64,000 bases of DNA from Brachionus manjavacas (GCA_019054805.1 JAHQIY010000009.1:496001-560000), one strand, 5' to 3'; positions 46,545 through 57,209 are shown, counted from the first letter of the stretch. Notes: generated from the sequence alone by a model not told the origin. Made by a program: numbers and translations.

Positions 46545-48462
46545 ATAAATTATTAATACCAATTTGTTTTTGGCAATATTTTGGTTGCTGATTTAATTTT
46601 GTGACAAGTGTAAAGGTGTTCTTCTTTTTAACAAAAATTATATTGTTCTCAAGTTTAATAAGTTAAGGGGTACTTATTCAATTTTTTTAAAATATGAAAA
46701 AATTAGTTAATTATTTTATTTTTAAAAAATGCTGAAAAAATATTAAATTGTGATTTAAATAAAGAAAATAAATTCTTAGGTATTTTTCGAATTTTTTTGA
46801 TAATTAAAAGCTTCAACATTTTATTTATAAGTCAAGAATAGATTAAAATAAAATTGAATTATTAATTTTTTTTGAATATCCGATCCGATCCGATCTTAAA
46901 ATTTGAGATTGTTAGATAATAAAAGTTTTTAGATTTAATGATTTTGTAGATTTTTGATAAATTTGAACTGTTCAATATCGAAAATTAATAAATTTTAGCT
47001 CTCTGTATTTTTTGAAAAATAAACAAAATTAAGTTGAATTATAAGGTAATTTATTCATTTAGACACTTGTTTGACTTTTTTTTCACTAAAAGAATTCTGA
47101 TGTATATAAATATCTCATTTTTTAATTGTTTCCATCATTTTTTTCAAAAATCTTACTAAAACTCTTTTCCAATGAAGGAAAGGAAACGAAGAAGAGATAA
47201 TAAATTCGAGATTTTATCATGCAGTTAAGTCAATCGTGGATAAAATCCAATTACTATTAGGTTACATTGCAAAAAAGAAGTTCTGTTGTACTTCAAATTT
47301 TTTTAAAATTCTCTTTTTTCTTATTTTTATTTTATTAAAACATGTTAAAAAAACAAAAAGAATTAAATATTTATTTATTTTATTTTTTAAATGCAATTTA
47401 TAAAAAACAGAATTTTCTTTTAAGTAAAGCGGAAAATTAAAAAAAATTAAAAATTTTCAGCCTGGAGACTAACTTTGACCAATTGACCAAGTCCGTAACT
47501 TTTTTTTTTAATGCGAAAAGTTAGCTTTAATAATACAATTATAATTTTATTTTTAGAATTTTAAATAATTTCAATCTTATTTTAAAACAGAAAATTAAAT
47601 TTAAAAAAAGTTGTTTTCAAGTAAAATAGAGTTAACAAATTTTGAAAACTTTTAGCATGTTTTTTTATGTTTTTTGTTTTTTCATGACTGTGCTCTAAAC
47701 ACAGTGGTGGGAAGGCTTAGCAACTTGAAAAGGAATGGGTCATACCACCAGATCGGATTAAAAAAAAAAAAAAAAAGAAAAGAATTTGAGTTACCTTGAT
47801 TGGGATCTTTATGAAGATCAAACTAGTAGAAAGAAGGAAAAAAGAAAAAGATTAATTAAAAATTCTAAATGCAATGGTGATCTAGTATATGTGTGTTTTG
47901 TTTTTTTTTTTGTTATTGTTATTATTACATACCACAGTTACCATAGATGGGAGCCTACTGTTTCCCATCTTCGCAAGTCTAGCTTGCTAGCTTGTTGTAA
48001 CTAATATTATTATTAATATTATTTTAGCAGGTATTTTTATGGCCTAAAATTTGATAGAGTTTTTAACTTAATTGATTGAAAGCTTTAAATTGAAAATCAA
48101 TTTTAATCTTTTTTTTTAAGAAACATATAAAAAGACTATGATTTTAATCAATAATTAGAATTATTTTGTTTTAGAACTTTTTAAAATTTAACTAATTTAT
48201 AAAATTAAATAAAATATTTGGTGGTACTGCCGATTAAATTTTCTACTTAGGATTTTTTTCTAAAATTTCAAGAATTTTCAATGCTTCAAATAAAATAAAG
48301 ATGCATCACTTTGAATTAAATTTTTTTAAATAATTAAAAAAAATATTCAAAATATTTATTATTATTAGATATAAATAAAAAAATAATGAACCATGTAGAA
48401 AAATAAACCTTAATACCAAAATTTTACACCAAATCTTTATAAAGTCCAAGAAATCAAGCTAA
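46545..48462. other. AT-rich intergenic DNA with one GC-richer patch
   Basis: Mostly low-complexity A/T sequence. At 47690-47780 a GC-richer segment ends in an A16 run, and at 47935-48015 another ends in TAATATTATTATTAATATT. Both look like truncated retroelement 3' ends, but no coding part is visible to identify the family. An open frame across them (47786-48004) is not supported. The emerin-like gene's 3' UTR lies at the right end, with an AATAAA (minus strand) at 48360-48355. Confidence 0.4.
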
Positions 48463-49545
48463 TTAAAGCACTATACTTTCTTCTTCTGTCGCCTGTAGAC
48501 AATAGTACACAATAATTGTTATCAAAAAAACAGATAACAAGTACTTGAAGTTTTCTCTAATCCAGTCTGAATGATCACCTTGATTCTGGTTCAATTTAGT
48601 AATTGTAATCGAAGAAGTAACTTGGGCGCTTTCAGTTTTACTTTTCTCAGTGAACTGTGGACTAAGATCAATCAAAGGTTTGGAATTAAACTCAGGTGAC
48701 TTATTTAATTCTCTGAATGGAACAGACTGATCAATCTTGACAAAACTACGTCTATTTAGTAGATTATCTGAGTGATTGATCTGACGATCGGTTCTGATAT
48801 AGCCTAGAAATGGTCTCTCTTCTTTCGTGTACCTATCCGAAACACTTGTATTCTTTTCATCGTTATTTATTAACCTAAATTCCAAAGGCAAAGTACTATT
48901 TACACATTTTGACGAAACTGATCTTGGATCTTTTTTTTCCATTTTCTCCAATATTGAACCTGAATTTGTCTGAGATCGGCTCCTAGATTCCGCCATTTCT
49001 CTGGATGAATTTCTATTTCGTTGCATGCTCAATGGAGGAGTGAACATGGGCTGACTTTTTTGGCTTGCACTGGGATACATTATCTTTTCTTGAGCTGGTT
49101 GCAGTTTTTTTTCAGCTTGTACAGGTCTAGCTTCATAATTGTCTCTTTTTGTGAAACTGGGCAGCTGATTTTGAGTGAGTTGTTGCACTGATATTCGAGT
49201 GACTGGTTCATCATCAGGTTGAATTAGAGTCTTGATTGGTTTGCTTTGTTTGACTACCTTTTTTTCGACATACATGGGTGAGTTGGTGTTTGCCGCATCG
49301 TTTTTGTTTGATTCTTTTAGTGGTTCAACCGCATGAGGTTTTGGTTTGTCGAAATTTTTTTCCGACTGAGTTTTTACAGGAGCAATGTTTTCAGGCAATT
49401 TTGAATGTTCTAAAAATTTCATGAGTTTTTTTTCGTACAATGAACGAGTGGTAGAAGTAATGGGGCCTTTGTTTAGTCCAGCTTGTCTCAGAACCTTCAT
49501 TAGCTCTGTATCATTTAAGCTTGGCACGTCCTCGGGCTTTATCAT
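48463..49545 (-). CDS. EMD: Emerin-like LEM-domain inner nuclear membrane protein
   Basis: LEM proteins of the inner nuclear membrane bind the chromatin factor BAF and link chromatin to the lamina. This single-exon frame of 360 residues starts with a LEM domain at about residues 5-46 (VPSLNDTELMKVLRQAGLNK, GPITSTTRSLYEKKLMKFLE). A long, polar, Ser/Lys-rich middle of about 285 residues follows. It ends with one transmembrane helix at about 335-350 (YLLSVFLITIIVYYCL) and a short tail, QATEEESIVL. One helix close to the C-terminus, with a lumenal tail resembling the human QAEEGNPF end, is the emerin layout; LEM2/MAN1 have two helices and an MSC domain. The ATG is the first in the frame. It is longer than human emerin (254), and orthology is inferred from architecture. 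Confidence 0.8.
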   Translation of the reverse strand: MIKPEDVPSLNDTELMKVLRQAGLNKGPITSTTRSLYEKKLMKFLEHSKLPENIAPVKTQSEKNFDKPKPHAVEPLKESNKNDAANTNSPMYVEKKVVKQSKPIKTLIQPDDEPVTRISVQQLTQNQLPSFTKRDNYEARPVQAEKKLQPAQEKIMYPSASQKSQPMFTPPLSMQRNRNSSREMAESRSRSQTNSGSILEKMEKKDPRSVSSKCVNSTLPLEFRLINNDEKNTSVSDRYTKEERPFLGYIRTDRQINHSDNLLNRRSFVKIDQSVPFRELNKSPEFNSKPLIDLSPQFTEKSKTESAQVTSSITITKLNQNQGDHSDWIRENFKYLLSVFLITIIVYYCLQATEEESIVL

Positions 49546-51494
49546 TTTTTTTAAAGAAAAATTGGAGCTTAAACTTAAATTTGAGTGCTTCTAGAAAATT
49601 TTTGAATTATATAAGAGATTTTTTTATTAAATCTCTAAAAGTCACATCATCTATTTCAAATTTTTATTAACTTTGTTTTCAAATAATTAATCAAGTATTA
49701 AAAAAGTAAAACAATATTTTTTTAAGTCCTCAAGCCTTTGAATTGGAATCTTATTCGAAGCAATCAAAATATTTGCAAAATTTTAGTAAAATTAAATATC
49801 TTTTTCTCTAGAAAAATTGAATTTGAGAAGGAATTTACTTCTTTTTTGTTTTAAAAGTTTCATCTGTTTTGTCTTTGTCTTGTTAGTAAGAAAAATATAC
49901 AAATAATTTTATTCTAAGATAAAAATTTCAATATTTGCTATAATGGAGTCTTATAAATCGGAACATTTATTGTATACCCAAAATAAAATTATCAAAAAAT
50001 TAATTACAAAATTATTATTGTTTAGTTATACTGCACCTCAAAGGCGACTTGAAAAAAAAAAAACTAAGATTAAATTATTTAAGTTTCTGATTTATTCAGC
50101 TTGAGATAAAAATAAAAATAAAAATTTTTTGGTATCAAAAACATTAAAAAATTTGTTAAAAGAATTATTTTCATGATTTTTGAAAAAAGATGATAGAATC
50201 CTAGCGTGATTGTCTTTAAAACAATGAAGCTGAAAAAATAAAGTTCTCAATTGGTAATTACTTTCTTCCAAAATTTCATTAAAAAATAATTTGTTGAGTG
50301 TAAATTAGAGTGATCAAAAATTTCGCAGTTGTTAGAGCTATTTTATGACCATTGTCTTTTATTTATCCTAAATTGGCACCTAAATTTTTTTTACCAATAA
50401 CAGCTTTAATGATCTAATGAAATTCCTTAGATGGCTATTGCCCCGCACAACGCTATATTTTAATTATTTTGTTAATTTTAGACCCATTAAAGATTAGAAA
50501 AATAAAAAGTAAACATGAATATATGGACAAGAGAATGTTTCAATTTTTTATTTTAATCAAAAACATTTTCAAAATAAAAGTTTGATTAAGTTACTACGGT
50601 TAATTTTGTTTATTTTTTGTTTAAATTGTATTTTCGTATTTAATTTATTTTTTGTTAAATAAAATAAAATTTCACTTTCAATTTCATAGTTAATCAACAG
50701 GCTAGAGACCCTATTTTTAAGACTGGTTAACACTCCACATTCTTAAAAATCCTCTATAGATGTATTCATTTTAAATTCTAAATTAAAAAAAAATAAAATT
50801 TGAATCCGAAATTATATGAAAACATGTTAAACAATTCAAATTTTTTAACAAATTCTAATAAAATCAATCATTTGAATATTTCTACTCAAGACTTATAAAC
50901 TGCTTTGTCTTTAAAAGATCAATGGTGAAGTTTTCATTTAAGCTGTAAATTTTCAAACATTAAATGCCATACTTTTCTAAAGAGTTATTTATTTCATTAA
51001 AGTTATTTGCTTTAAACTTTAAGTTTATAAGTTAAAAGATATAATAACTTTTAGCTAACTTATTGACCGCTTCCTTTGTAAGATAGCATAGGAGAGCAAA
51101 GCAATAATCAAAATATGGAAAAATAAAAATCTTAAAAAACTGCACTTTAACTGATGTAGCAAGATAAAAAACTCTTTTGATTTTAAGCTCATTATTTTTT
51201 CTCTGATATTTTTGAATAATTTTGAAATCAAAGGAACTTTTTGCAATTAAATGCAATGACTTTAAAATTTTTAATTTTTGGAATGAATAAAAAATTGTAC
51301 TAAAAAAATGTTAAATTTATTTTGAAATTAAAAAAAAAGTTAAAAATTTGGAATGCTTGCAAAAGGTCAGTTGAAATCAAATCGATTTTATTTCCTATGA
51401 GATAAAAATAATAAGCCCTAAAAATATTCATCAAGTGACCTGGATAAATTTCAGTCTGAAAAGATATTCGAAATTTTTTAAACTGGGAGATAAA
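49546..51494. other. AT-rich intergenic DNA
   Basis: Apart from a LINE fragment at 51032-51256 (minus) nothing is recognised. The promoter of the emerin-like gene should lie in the first few hundred bases. Confidence 0.45.
51032..51256 (-). pseudogene. LINE reverse transcriptase remnant
   Basis: The minus-strand frame contains NELKIKRVFYLATSVKVQFF, then FIFPYFDYCFALL and EAVNKLAKSYY. This matches the LINE RT segment where a thumb helix is followed by a P-x-x-DYC motif. It is 74 codons without further extension. Confidence 0.5.
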
Positions 51495-51998
51495 ATGAAT
51501 TTCACTTCCTTATTGGAAAAACTTTTGGACTATTCGATCACAAGCCTCCAGAAATTAAAGTCAAATAATAACTCAAACAATAGGATCAGTGACGACTCTG
51601 AACTGATCCTGACATCAAATACAACATTGGGAGAGTATTTTCGGCAAGTTCTGGTCAAATGGCCACCTAGAACTGATTTAATAAATATAAAGCTATTTAG
51701 TGATGGCAATTTTCAATCTAATGATGAAGAATTATCGACCATACTAAAGAGAAATTTCAAGCTTCCACAAAAACCGGATATTTATTTGGAAAACTATTCA
51801 CGGTCCTTATCTACATTGATACGTCCCAATAAATTCACTTTCATTAAATTATTTTGTGTATCTTTTATAGGTATTCTTTTCGTATCGTTTGTAATTTTGC
51901 TATATTTAATTCGAAAAAGAAATGCCAACATTTCAAACAAAAACAAAATTAAACAAGCAAATACTACAAAATTAGTGCCTAAAAATCCAAAGTATTAA
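51495..51998 (+). CDS. Small single-pass membrane protein, unrecognised
   Basis: 167 residues from the ATG at 51495; the frame stays open about 20 codons further upstream, so an earlier start or a 5' exon cannot be excluded. The N-terminal 115 residues are polar, with two likely helices (FTSLLEKLLDYSITSLQKLK) and a block containing LGEYFRQVLVKWPPRTDL. One strong membrane helix follows at about 120-140 (FIKLFCVSFIGILFVSFVIL), then a basic tail of about 25 residues (LIRKRNANISNKNKIKQ). The distribution of charge suggests a cytosolic basic tail (inference). I do not recognise the family. An AATAAA at 52055 lies close behind the stop. Confidence 0.6.
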   Translation: MNFTSLLEKLLDYSITSLQKLKSNNNSNNRISDDSELILTSNTTLGEYFRQVLVKWPPRTDLINIKLFSDGNFQSNDEELSTILKRNFKLPQKPDIYLENYSRSLSTLIRPNKFTFIKLFCVSFIGILFVSFVILLYLIRKRNANISNKNKIKQANTTKLVPKNPKY

Positions 51999-53126
51999 TA
52001 ATCATTTATTTGTTGGTAGTTTTTTTATTATTTTATTATATGTTATTTTTAAATAATAAAATTTATTGAAAAAAAATTTTTTAACTTTTAAATTTTTGTT
52101 TTTAAAAATTTGAAATATTAAGTTTTTTATAATAAAAAAAGAAGAGGAAATTAATGCACACAATTATTTTGTAAAATTGATATGCTTAAATGAGTTTTCA
52201 ATTTTAATTTTTATTAATAAATTAATTTGAATCTAAAATTCCTAGTTAGTCTAAAATATCTAGTTAGTTAAAATGAGGACAAATTTTGAACTAAAAGGCT
52301 TTTTTAGAATTTAAATGATACAACAATTTTTCTTAAAAAAATTCAAGTCTTTTATTTGATTACTGTAGATTTGGGGGTAAAGACAATGAGAATACAGAGT
52401 TGGTAAAAAGTCAAAAATTCTTTTGAAAGTCTGCGAAAGTCAAACTACAAGTCGACTTTGTCTTTTTAAATTTTCATTTTTGAAGTAATCTACGTTTCAA
52501 AATTTATATTTTTAAAATAAAATTAAAAAATGTTATTTTTTTTTATTTTTTTATTTAGGAAGTCAAAATAAATTTCAGTTTGGAGTTTTGGACTTTACTT
52601 GAAAATAAATAAAAAAAATTTGTAAAAACTGAAATTATAATTTTTCTCATACAAAGATTAATTCACTACTAATTGCCAAGCAAATTTGAAAAAAATCAAA
52701 ATTTTCTTAATTTCAAATGCAAATATATGTAAACATGACTTTGACTTTTCAATAAATATTAAAAAGTAAAAATATAATAAGGTAAAAATTATTTTTGTAA
52801 TTTAAGTGCTTTATTTATTATTTTTTGACCCTGTTCCATTTTGAAGAAAAAAAAAGACTTCCATTTAATTCTGGTATTTTATCAAAAAACCCATTAATTT
52901 TATTTAAAATTTAAAAAATCAATTTTTTAGTAATTACTAATTTATAAATAAAAATTGTTTTTTTACTTTATTTTTATCCTAAATTTGATAACTCTAAAAC
53001 AAAATAAAGTCCTTTTCTCTTTTTAAAAATTATTCAAGGATCTAAAAACTCGGATTTTTAAAATATTTCAAGGTTTTATTATTTGATTTATTTACTAACA
53101 TAATTGAATATTAAGCCTAGTCATTC
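51999..53126. other. AT-rich intergenic DNA
   Basis: The 3' end of the preceding gene (AATAAA at 52055-52060), then about 1 kb of low-complexity A/T sequence. I see no element or gene. Confidence 0.5.
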
Positions 53127-54603
53127 AATTTAATTATAGTAGTAGTAGTAGTAGTAGTAATTACTGCAACTCGGAGCCAGTCCAAGCAAAGCTCTAATGA
53201 GCTATAGAAGTCGATTCATCTTGCTTTGTCATCCAAACGTCAATCTTAGCTTTAAAGATGTTTAGACTAGTTGCACTAACAATTTCCTCCGGAAATTTAT
53301 TCCAGACACTAACAACTCTGTTTGTAAAATAATTAAATCTCTGACTTCAATTCCTTACTCTTTCTCGAACCAAGTTATTGGAGTTTCTTCTAAGATTATA
53401 CATTTTACTGTCAGTTCTATTGTTTAAGGTGCAGTTTAAACCTTTACTGAAATTCACAATCTCCATATTGTGCACTAGTTTGAAAATTTGGATTAGATCT
53501 CCACGTATCCTTCTCGTTTTTGGAGTTGGTAATTTCAGCCTAGATAGCCGCTGTGGATACTGCAAATTTGCAAGCCGTTACTAACCGCGTCGCCCTTCGC
53601 TGCACTTCTTCTATCTCATCTATATCTTTTTCTAAGTAAGGACACCATGAGCTGATGGCATATTCCAAATGAGGTCTGACAAGTAAACAGTACAGTAGTC
53701 TAACTATTTTGGCTGTAAGAAATTTGAAAGATCTGCGGATCATTTCCAATTAATGGTTTGCTCTTACAGTCACATTTTTGATTTGAGAATCCCATCTTAA
53801 GTCACTTTGGATATATAAACCTAAGTCTCTTTTGCAAACAGATTTGCTGGGCGGGTTTGAATCGATAGTGTGATCAAATTTTGTGTTCATGTTGCCAATA
53901 TGTAAAACCTTGCACTTATCAATATTCAGTGATGCTGACCAGTCCTTTGACCATCTACATATGCTGTCTAAATCAGATTGTAGACTAAGAATCGAGCTGA
54001 AACTCTTGATAACGGATATAATTTTAGTATCATCTACATTAGCCTCACACTAATTTTTGATGATTTCTAACATGTCATTAATGTAAGAATAAAAAGTAAT
54101 GGCCTAAGTTATGATCCCTGAGGCACTCCACTTATCACATCTATCCAATCTGAACACGTTTCACCAAGTACTACTTTCTGAGTTCTACCCTTCAAAAATG
54201 ATGTGATCCATTTTATCATACGTTCATCATAAAAATAAAACCCAAGCTTATACAAAAGCTTATCATGAGAAACTCTATCGAATGCTTTTGCAAAATCTGT
54301 TTAGACCAGATCCACCTAAAAACATTGTGTCAGAGCTTTAGTAACTTTGTCCATTGTTTCTAGCAGATTCGTCAGGCACGATTTACCAGGCAAAACCATG
54401 TTGGCAGCCTGATATAAGGTTATGATTTAGTAAATGTTCTAGCATTACATCTTTTACTAGGCTCTCAAGTAACTTGCATTTAAAACTGGTTAACGAGACA
54501 GGACGATAATTCCTTGGTGACAATTTAGAACCTCTCTTTTGACGTGGAGTAACAAAAGCCTGCTTCCAAAGCAACGGTAGTTCTCCAGTTTGAATTTAAT
54601 TAT
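53127..54603 (-). mobile_element. 5'-truncated CR1/L2-like LINE with 11-bp target duplication
   Basis: AATTTAATTAT flanks the copy on both sides (53127-53137 and 54593-54603). On the minus strand it begins in the RT (LSPRNYRPVSLTSFKCKLLE, QHGFAW), passes a mutated catalytic box (NVDDTKI in place of YADDTKI), then KVLHIGN, KSVCKRDLGLYIQSDLRWDS and LLVRPHLEYAISSWCPY, and ends with RRIRGDLIQIFKLVHN. The 3' end is a (TAC)n run of about seven units next to the target duplication. Many stops and frameshifts make it inactive, yet the target duplication is still perfect. Confidence 0.85.
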
Positions 54604-55696
54604 GATGGTGGAATTGTAAAATATTTAAAGCGTGTTCAAATGGATATTTGAGAAAAAAATTTCCAATAACTTGGAAAAAAATGTTAAATTTAAACCCAAA
54701 TAATATTATTAGATATGCTTTTAAAGAATTAAAATGGCGAAGGTTGTTAAAATCAAATGATATTAAATTATTTGAATTTGATAGCTTTTATATTTAAATT
54801 CTATTTAAATTGTAAAAATATTTTTTTAATTTATTTATGAATCTTCATTAAAAAAGCAAAAGTAAGTTAATAATTAGTTTTTAATTTTTTTAGAGATTTT
54901 GAAAATACATTTCTTTCGGAGTTATTAACATCAAAATAATGTTAGAACAATTTTTTAATTTAATTTCAGAAATTAATTTGTATTTAGGTTATATTTAATT
55001 AAGAATTTCCAATGTCCGACTTGATTTAAACTTAATTGTAGAAAAATAAAGAAATTGGCTTTTTTTCAATTTTTAAGTTTGATAATAATTTTTGGATGGA
55101 TTCTAGAAATTTATTCGTTTGGAATTAAGTCGAAAAATGGACATTTAAAAAAAAAATATATTAAATTTATGTTTATTTCTAAAATAAAATTAATATATTT
55201 TTTAAAGCATTATTTTTTGTTGGTAATGGCTGCATAAGAAATGAATTTAAAGTAAGAAACGATGCAATAGTATTTTTAAGAACTTTACTTAAATGTTTTT
55301 TTTTTAATCTGAGAATAATCTGAGATAAGACAGAAATTTCGTATTTCAAGTGATAGAATCGAAAAATTGTTAATTTAGAAATTAAAAAAAAATTTGATAA
55401 ATTTAAATTTAAATTTAAAATCAAAGTTATTTAAGACAATAAAAATGTCTGAAACCCTTATAAATTTTGAGAAAAAAAATTTAAAAAATTCGCTTTTAAA
55501 TGTTGACGGTGCAATTTTTTCAATTTAAGTAAATTCGTCTCTAATAAAAAAAAAACAAAACAAAACACGAAAATAAATTAAAGTTATTTTACCTTTATTT
55601 CAGATCAAATTTTAATTAAATTATCAATTAATTTAATTTTTTTTGGTGCTAAAATAAATAAATACTTAAAAAAAAAGAGCTCTCATTTCAAATAAA
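54604..55696. other. AT-rich intergenic DNA before SPS2
   Basis: No element or gene recognised. The SPS2 promoter and 5' UTR must lie at its right end. Confidence 0.5.
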
Positions 55697-56890
55697 ATGT
55701 CGCTTAACGGAGAAGCGAACAGCGACGATTTGTGCAAACCATTCATTCCACATGAACACGGTCTCGATCCAAATTGGAGACTTACCAAATTTTCGGATCT
55801 CAAAGGATGAGGATGCAAAGTCCCTCAAGCAGTTTTGCTAAAGCTCTTGGAGGGACTTCACTCAAACCCAACACCACTACAAACAAACGACAACCAAACA
55901 CTTCCTTTTTCAACCCAACCACAAGCCTCTATCGGCATCGGCCTAGACTCTTGCGTTATTCCTCTCCGACACTCAGGACTCAATTTGATTCAAACAACAG
56001 ATTTTTTCTATCCTCTAATCGAGGATCCGTACACAATGGGCAAAATAGCCTGTGCCAATGTCCTCAGCGATTTGTATGCAATGGGGGTGACCGAAGTGGA
56101 CAACATGCTCATGCTTTTAAGCGTGACCACAAAGTTCAGCGACAAAGAGAGGGACCTTGTAATGCCTAGGATGATTCAAGGATTCAAAGATTGTGCGCAA
56201 GAAGCGGGCACAACAGTAAATGGTGGTCAGACAGTCTTTAACCCGTGGCTTATCATCGGTGGCGTGGCTACTTCAGTCTGTTCAAATCAAGAGTTCATAT
56301 CGCCTGATAACGCCATGCTAAGCGATGTTCTGGTCCTTACCAAACCGCTAGGAACTCAAGTGGCCGTAAACGCTCACCAATGGTTAGACAATCCGGACCG
56401 ATGGAACAAAATAAAACTCGTTGTTAGCGAAGAAGAAGTGCGCAAGGCCTATCTAAGAGCCATGAGCTCAATGACCAGGCTTAATAGGATAGCCGCTCAG
56501 CTAATGCACAAGTATAACGCACACGCCGCCACCGATGTCACTGGATTTGGCCTTTTGGGTCATGCACAAAATTTAGCCAAACACCAAAAAAGTGAAGTTA
56601 GTTTTGTCATTCACAATTTGCCCATCATTGCCAAAATGTCAGCTATAAGCAAAGCTTGCAACAACATGTTCAATCTGGTGCAGGGAACTTCTGCTGAAAC
56701 TTCCGGGGGTTTGTTGGTCGCATTGCCTAGAGAGCAAGCGGCAGCATATTGCAAAGATATACAAAATCAAGAGGGATTTCAAGCGTGGATTATTGGTATT
56801 GTGGAAAAAGGTAACCGGACTGCAAGGATAATTGACAAGCCGCGGATAATCGAAGTGCCGGCTAAAGAAACCGATGGAGAATTGTGGTAG
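55697..56890 (+). CDS. SEPHS2: Selenophosphate synthetase with selenocysteine (SPS2/SelD)
   Basis: The enzyme makes monoselenophosphate from selenide and ATP, the selenium donor for Sec-tRNA. One uninterrupted exon encodes 397 residues from the ATG at 55697, if the TGA at 55808-55810 (residue 38) is read as selenocysteine. Upstream the frame gives [14 protein letters not shown], then U-GCKVPQ, so the UGA falls exactly at the catalytic Cys/Sec position of the G-(C/U)-G-C-K motif; Lys41 is the conserved catalytic lysine. Further hallmarks are [57 protein letters not shown] and [20 protein letters not shown]. Similarity continues on both sides of the UGA, and a SECIS-like fold lies in the 3' UTR, so this is not a pseudogene. 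The gene lacks introns, which would fit retroposition but does not prove it. Confidence 0.95.
55808..55810 (+). other. UGA codon recoded as selenocysteine
   Basis: The in-frame TGA sits between GGA and GGATGCAAA, in the spot that is Sec in animal SPS2 and Thr, Cys or another residue in SPS1-type copies. Recoding is supported by conserved protein sequence on both sides and by the SECIS candidate at 56942-56990. Confidence 0.9.
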
Positions 56891-56941
56891 TTTAATTTTA
56901 GTTATAAATAGAAGTAAAACTTGTCAAAACAGAATTTTTTT

Positions 56942-56990
56942 ATGAAGCTAAAATGCCAAAGTTTTATCTAAAAACTGCATCTTAGTTGAA
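56942..56990 (+). promoter_or_regulatory. Type II SECIS element in the SPS2 3' UTR
   Basis: All parts of a eukaryotic SECIS are in place. The quartet is ATGAA at 56942-56946 facing TGAA at 56987-56990, with tandem G.A pairs 56944/56989 and 56945/56988. Helix II has ten positions, 56947-56956 with 56977-56986, nine of them paired (one A.C mismatch). An unpaired CAA sits on the 5' side at 56957-56959. A six-pair helix III is formed by 56960-56965 (AGTTTT) with 56971-56976 (AAAACT), closing a five-base loop. The AA bulge below a small apical helix is the type II form. Spacing from quartet to AA is 12 bases, as in known elements. It starts 52 bases after the stop codon. Confidence 0.88.
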
Positions 56991-57025
56991 AGAGTTGAGT
57001 TAAGGTACTTCTAGTGTTGATTTTT

Positions 57026-57114
57026 AATCCGATATTTGCTACATCGAGGACAAATCATCCAGTTTGTTTTTTCATGGTTGTCGTTGTTTGCTGGATTGTT
57101 TGTCCGATCGGATT
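57026..57114 (+). promoter_or_regulatory. Second long hairpin in the SPS2 3' UTR
   Basis: The outer arms AATCCGAT (57026-57033) and ATCGGATT (57107-57114) are perfect complements. The inner arms GGACAAATCATCCAG (57048-57062) and CTGGATTGTTTGTCC (57091-57105) pair at 14 of 15 positions, with one G.U. The loop is 28 bases. At the base of the inner helix, GA faces GA, which resembles a SECIS quartet, but the ATGA and the apical AA are missing, so I do not call it a second SECIS. The pairing is far stronger than the A/T background would give. Confidence 0.6.
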
Positions 57115-57203
57115 TTCATTGAGACTATTGAATCATGGCTTGACAAAAATTTGTTTTGATTTGTTTTGGTTTTAATTATTCTTTTTAATTTTTGTTTTTA
57201 ATT

Positions 57204-57209
57204 AATAAA
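57204..57209 (+). terminator. Probable SPS2 polyadenylation signal
   Basis: AATAAA about 315 bases after the stop codon; both hairpins lie upstream of it and would therefore be in the mRNA. Confidence 0.5.

Noticed and set aside
47690-48015. tRNA or SINE head in the GC-richer patch
   Set aside because: No cloverleaf or A/B box could be drawn by eye; left as unclassified repeat-like sequence.
53378-53584. Plus-strand frame opposite the LINE at 53-54.6 kb
   Set aside because: Antisense shadow of LINE coding sequence.
55697-55834. SPS as a pseudogene or as a protein starting after the TGA (frame open from about 55835)
   Set aside because: The 37 codons before the TGA match the family N-terminus, the TGA sits exactly at the Sec position, and a SECIS-like fold follows. 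A start after the TGA would remove the catalytic residue and lysine.
55774-56169. 131-codon frame overlapping SPS2 in another frame
   Set aside because: Shadow frame; the selenophosphate synthetase frame is clearly the coding one.
57026-57114. Second SECIS element
   Set aside because: GA faces GA at the helix base, but there is no ATGA quartet start and no apical AA or CC; the loop is too long and U-rich. Kept only as an unexplained hairpin.
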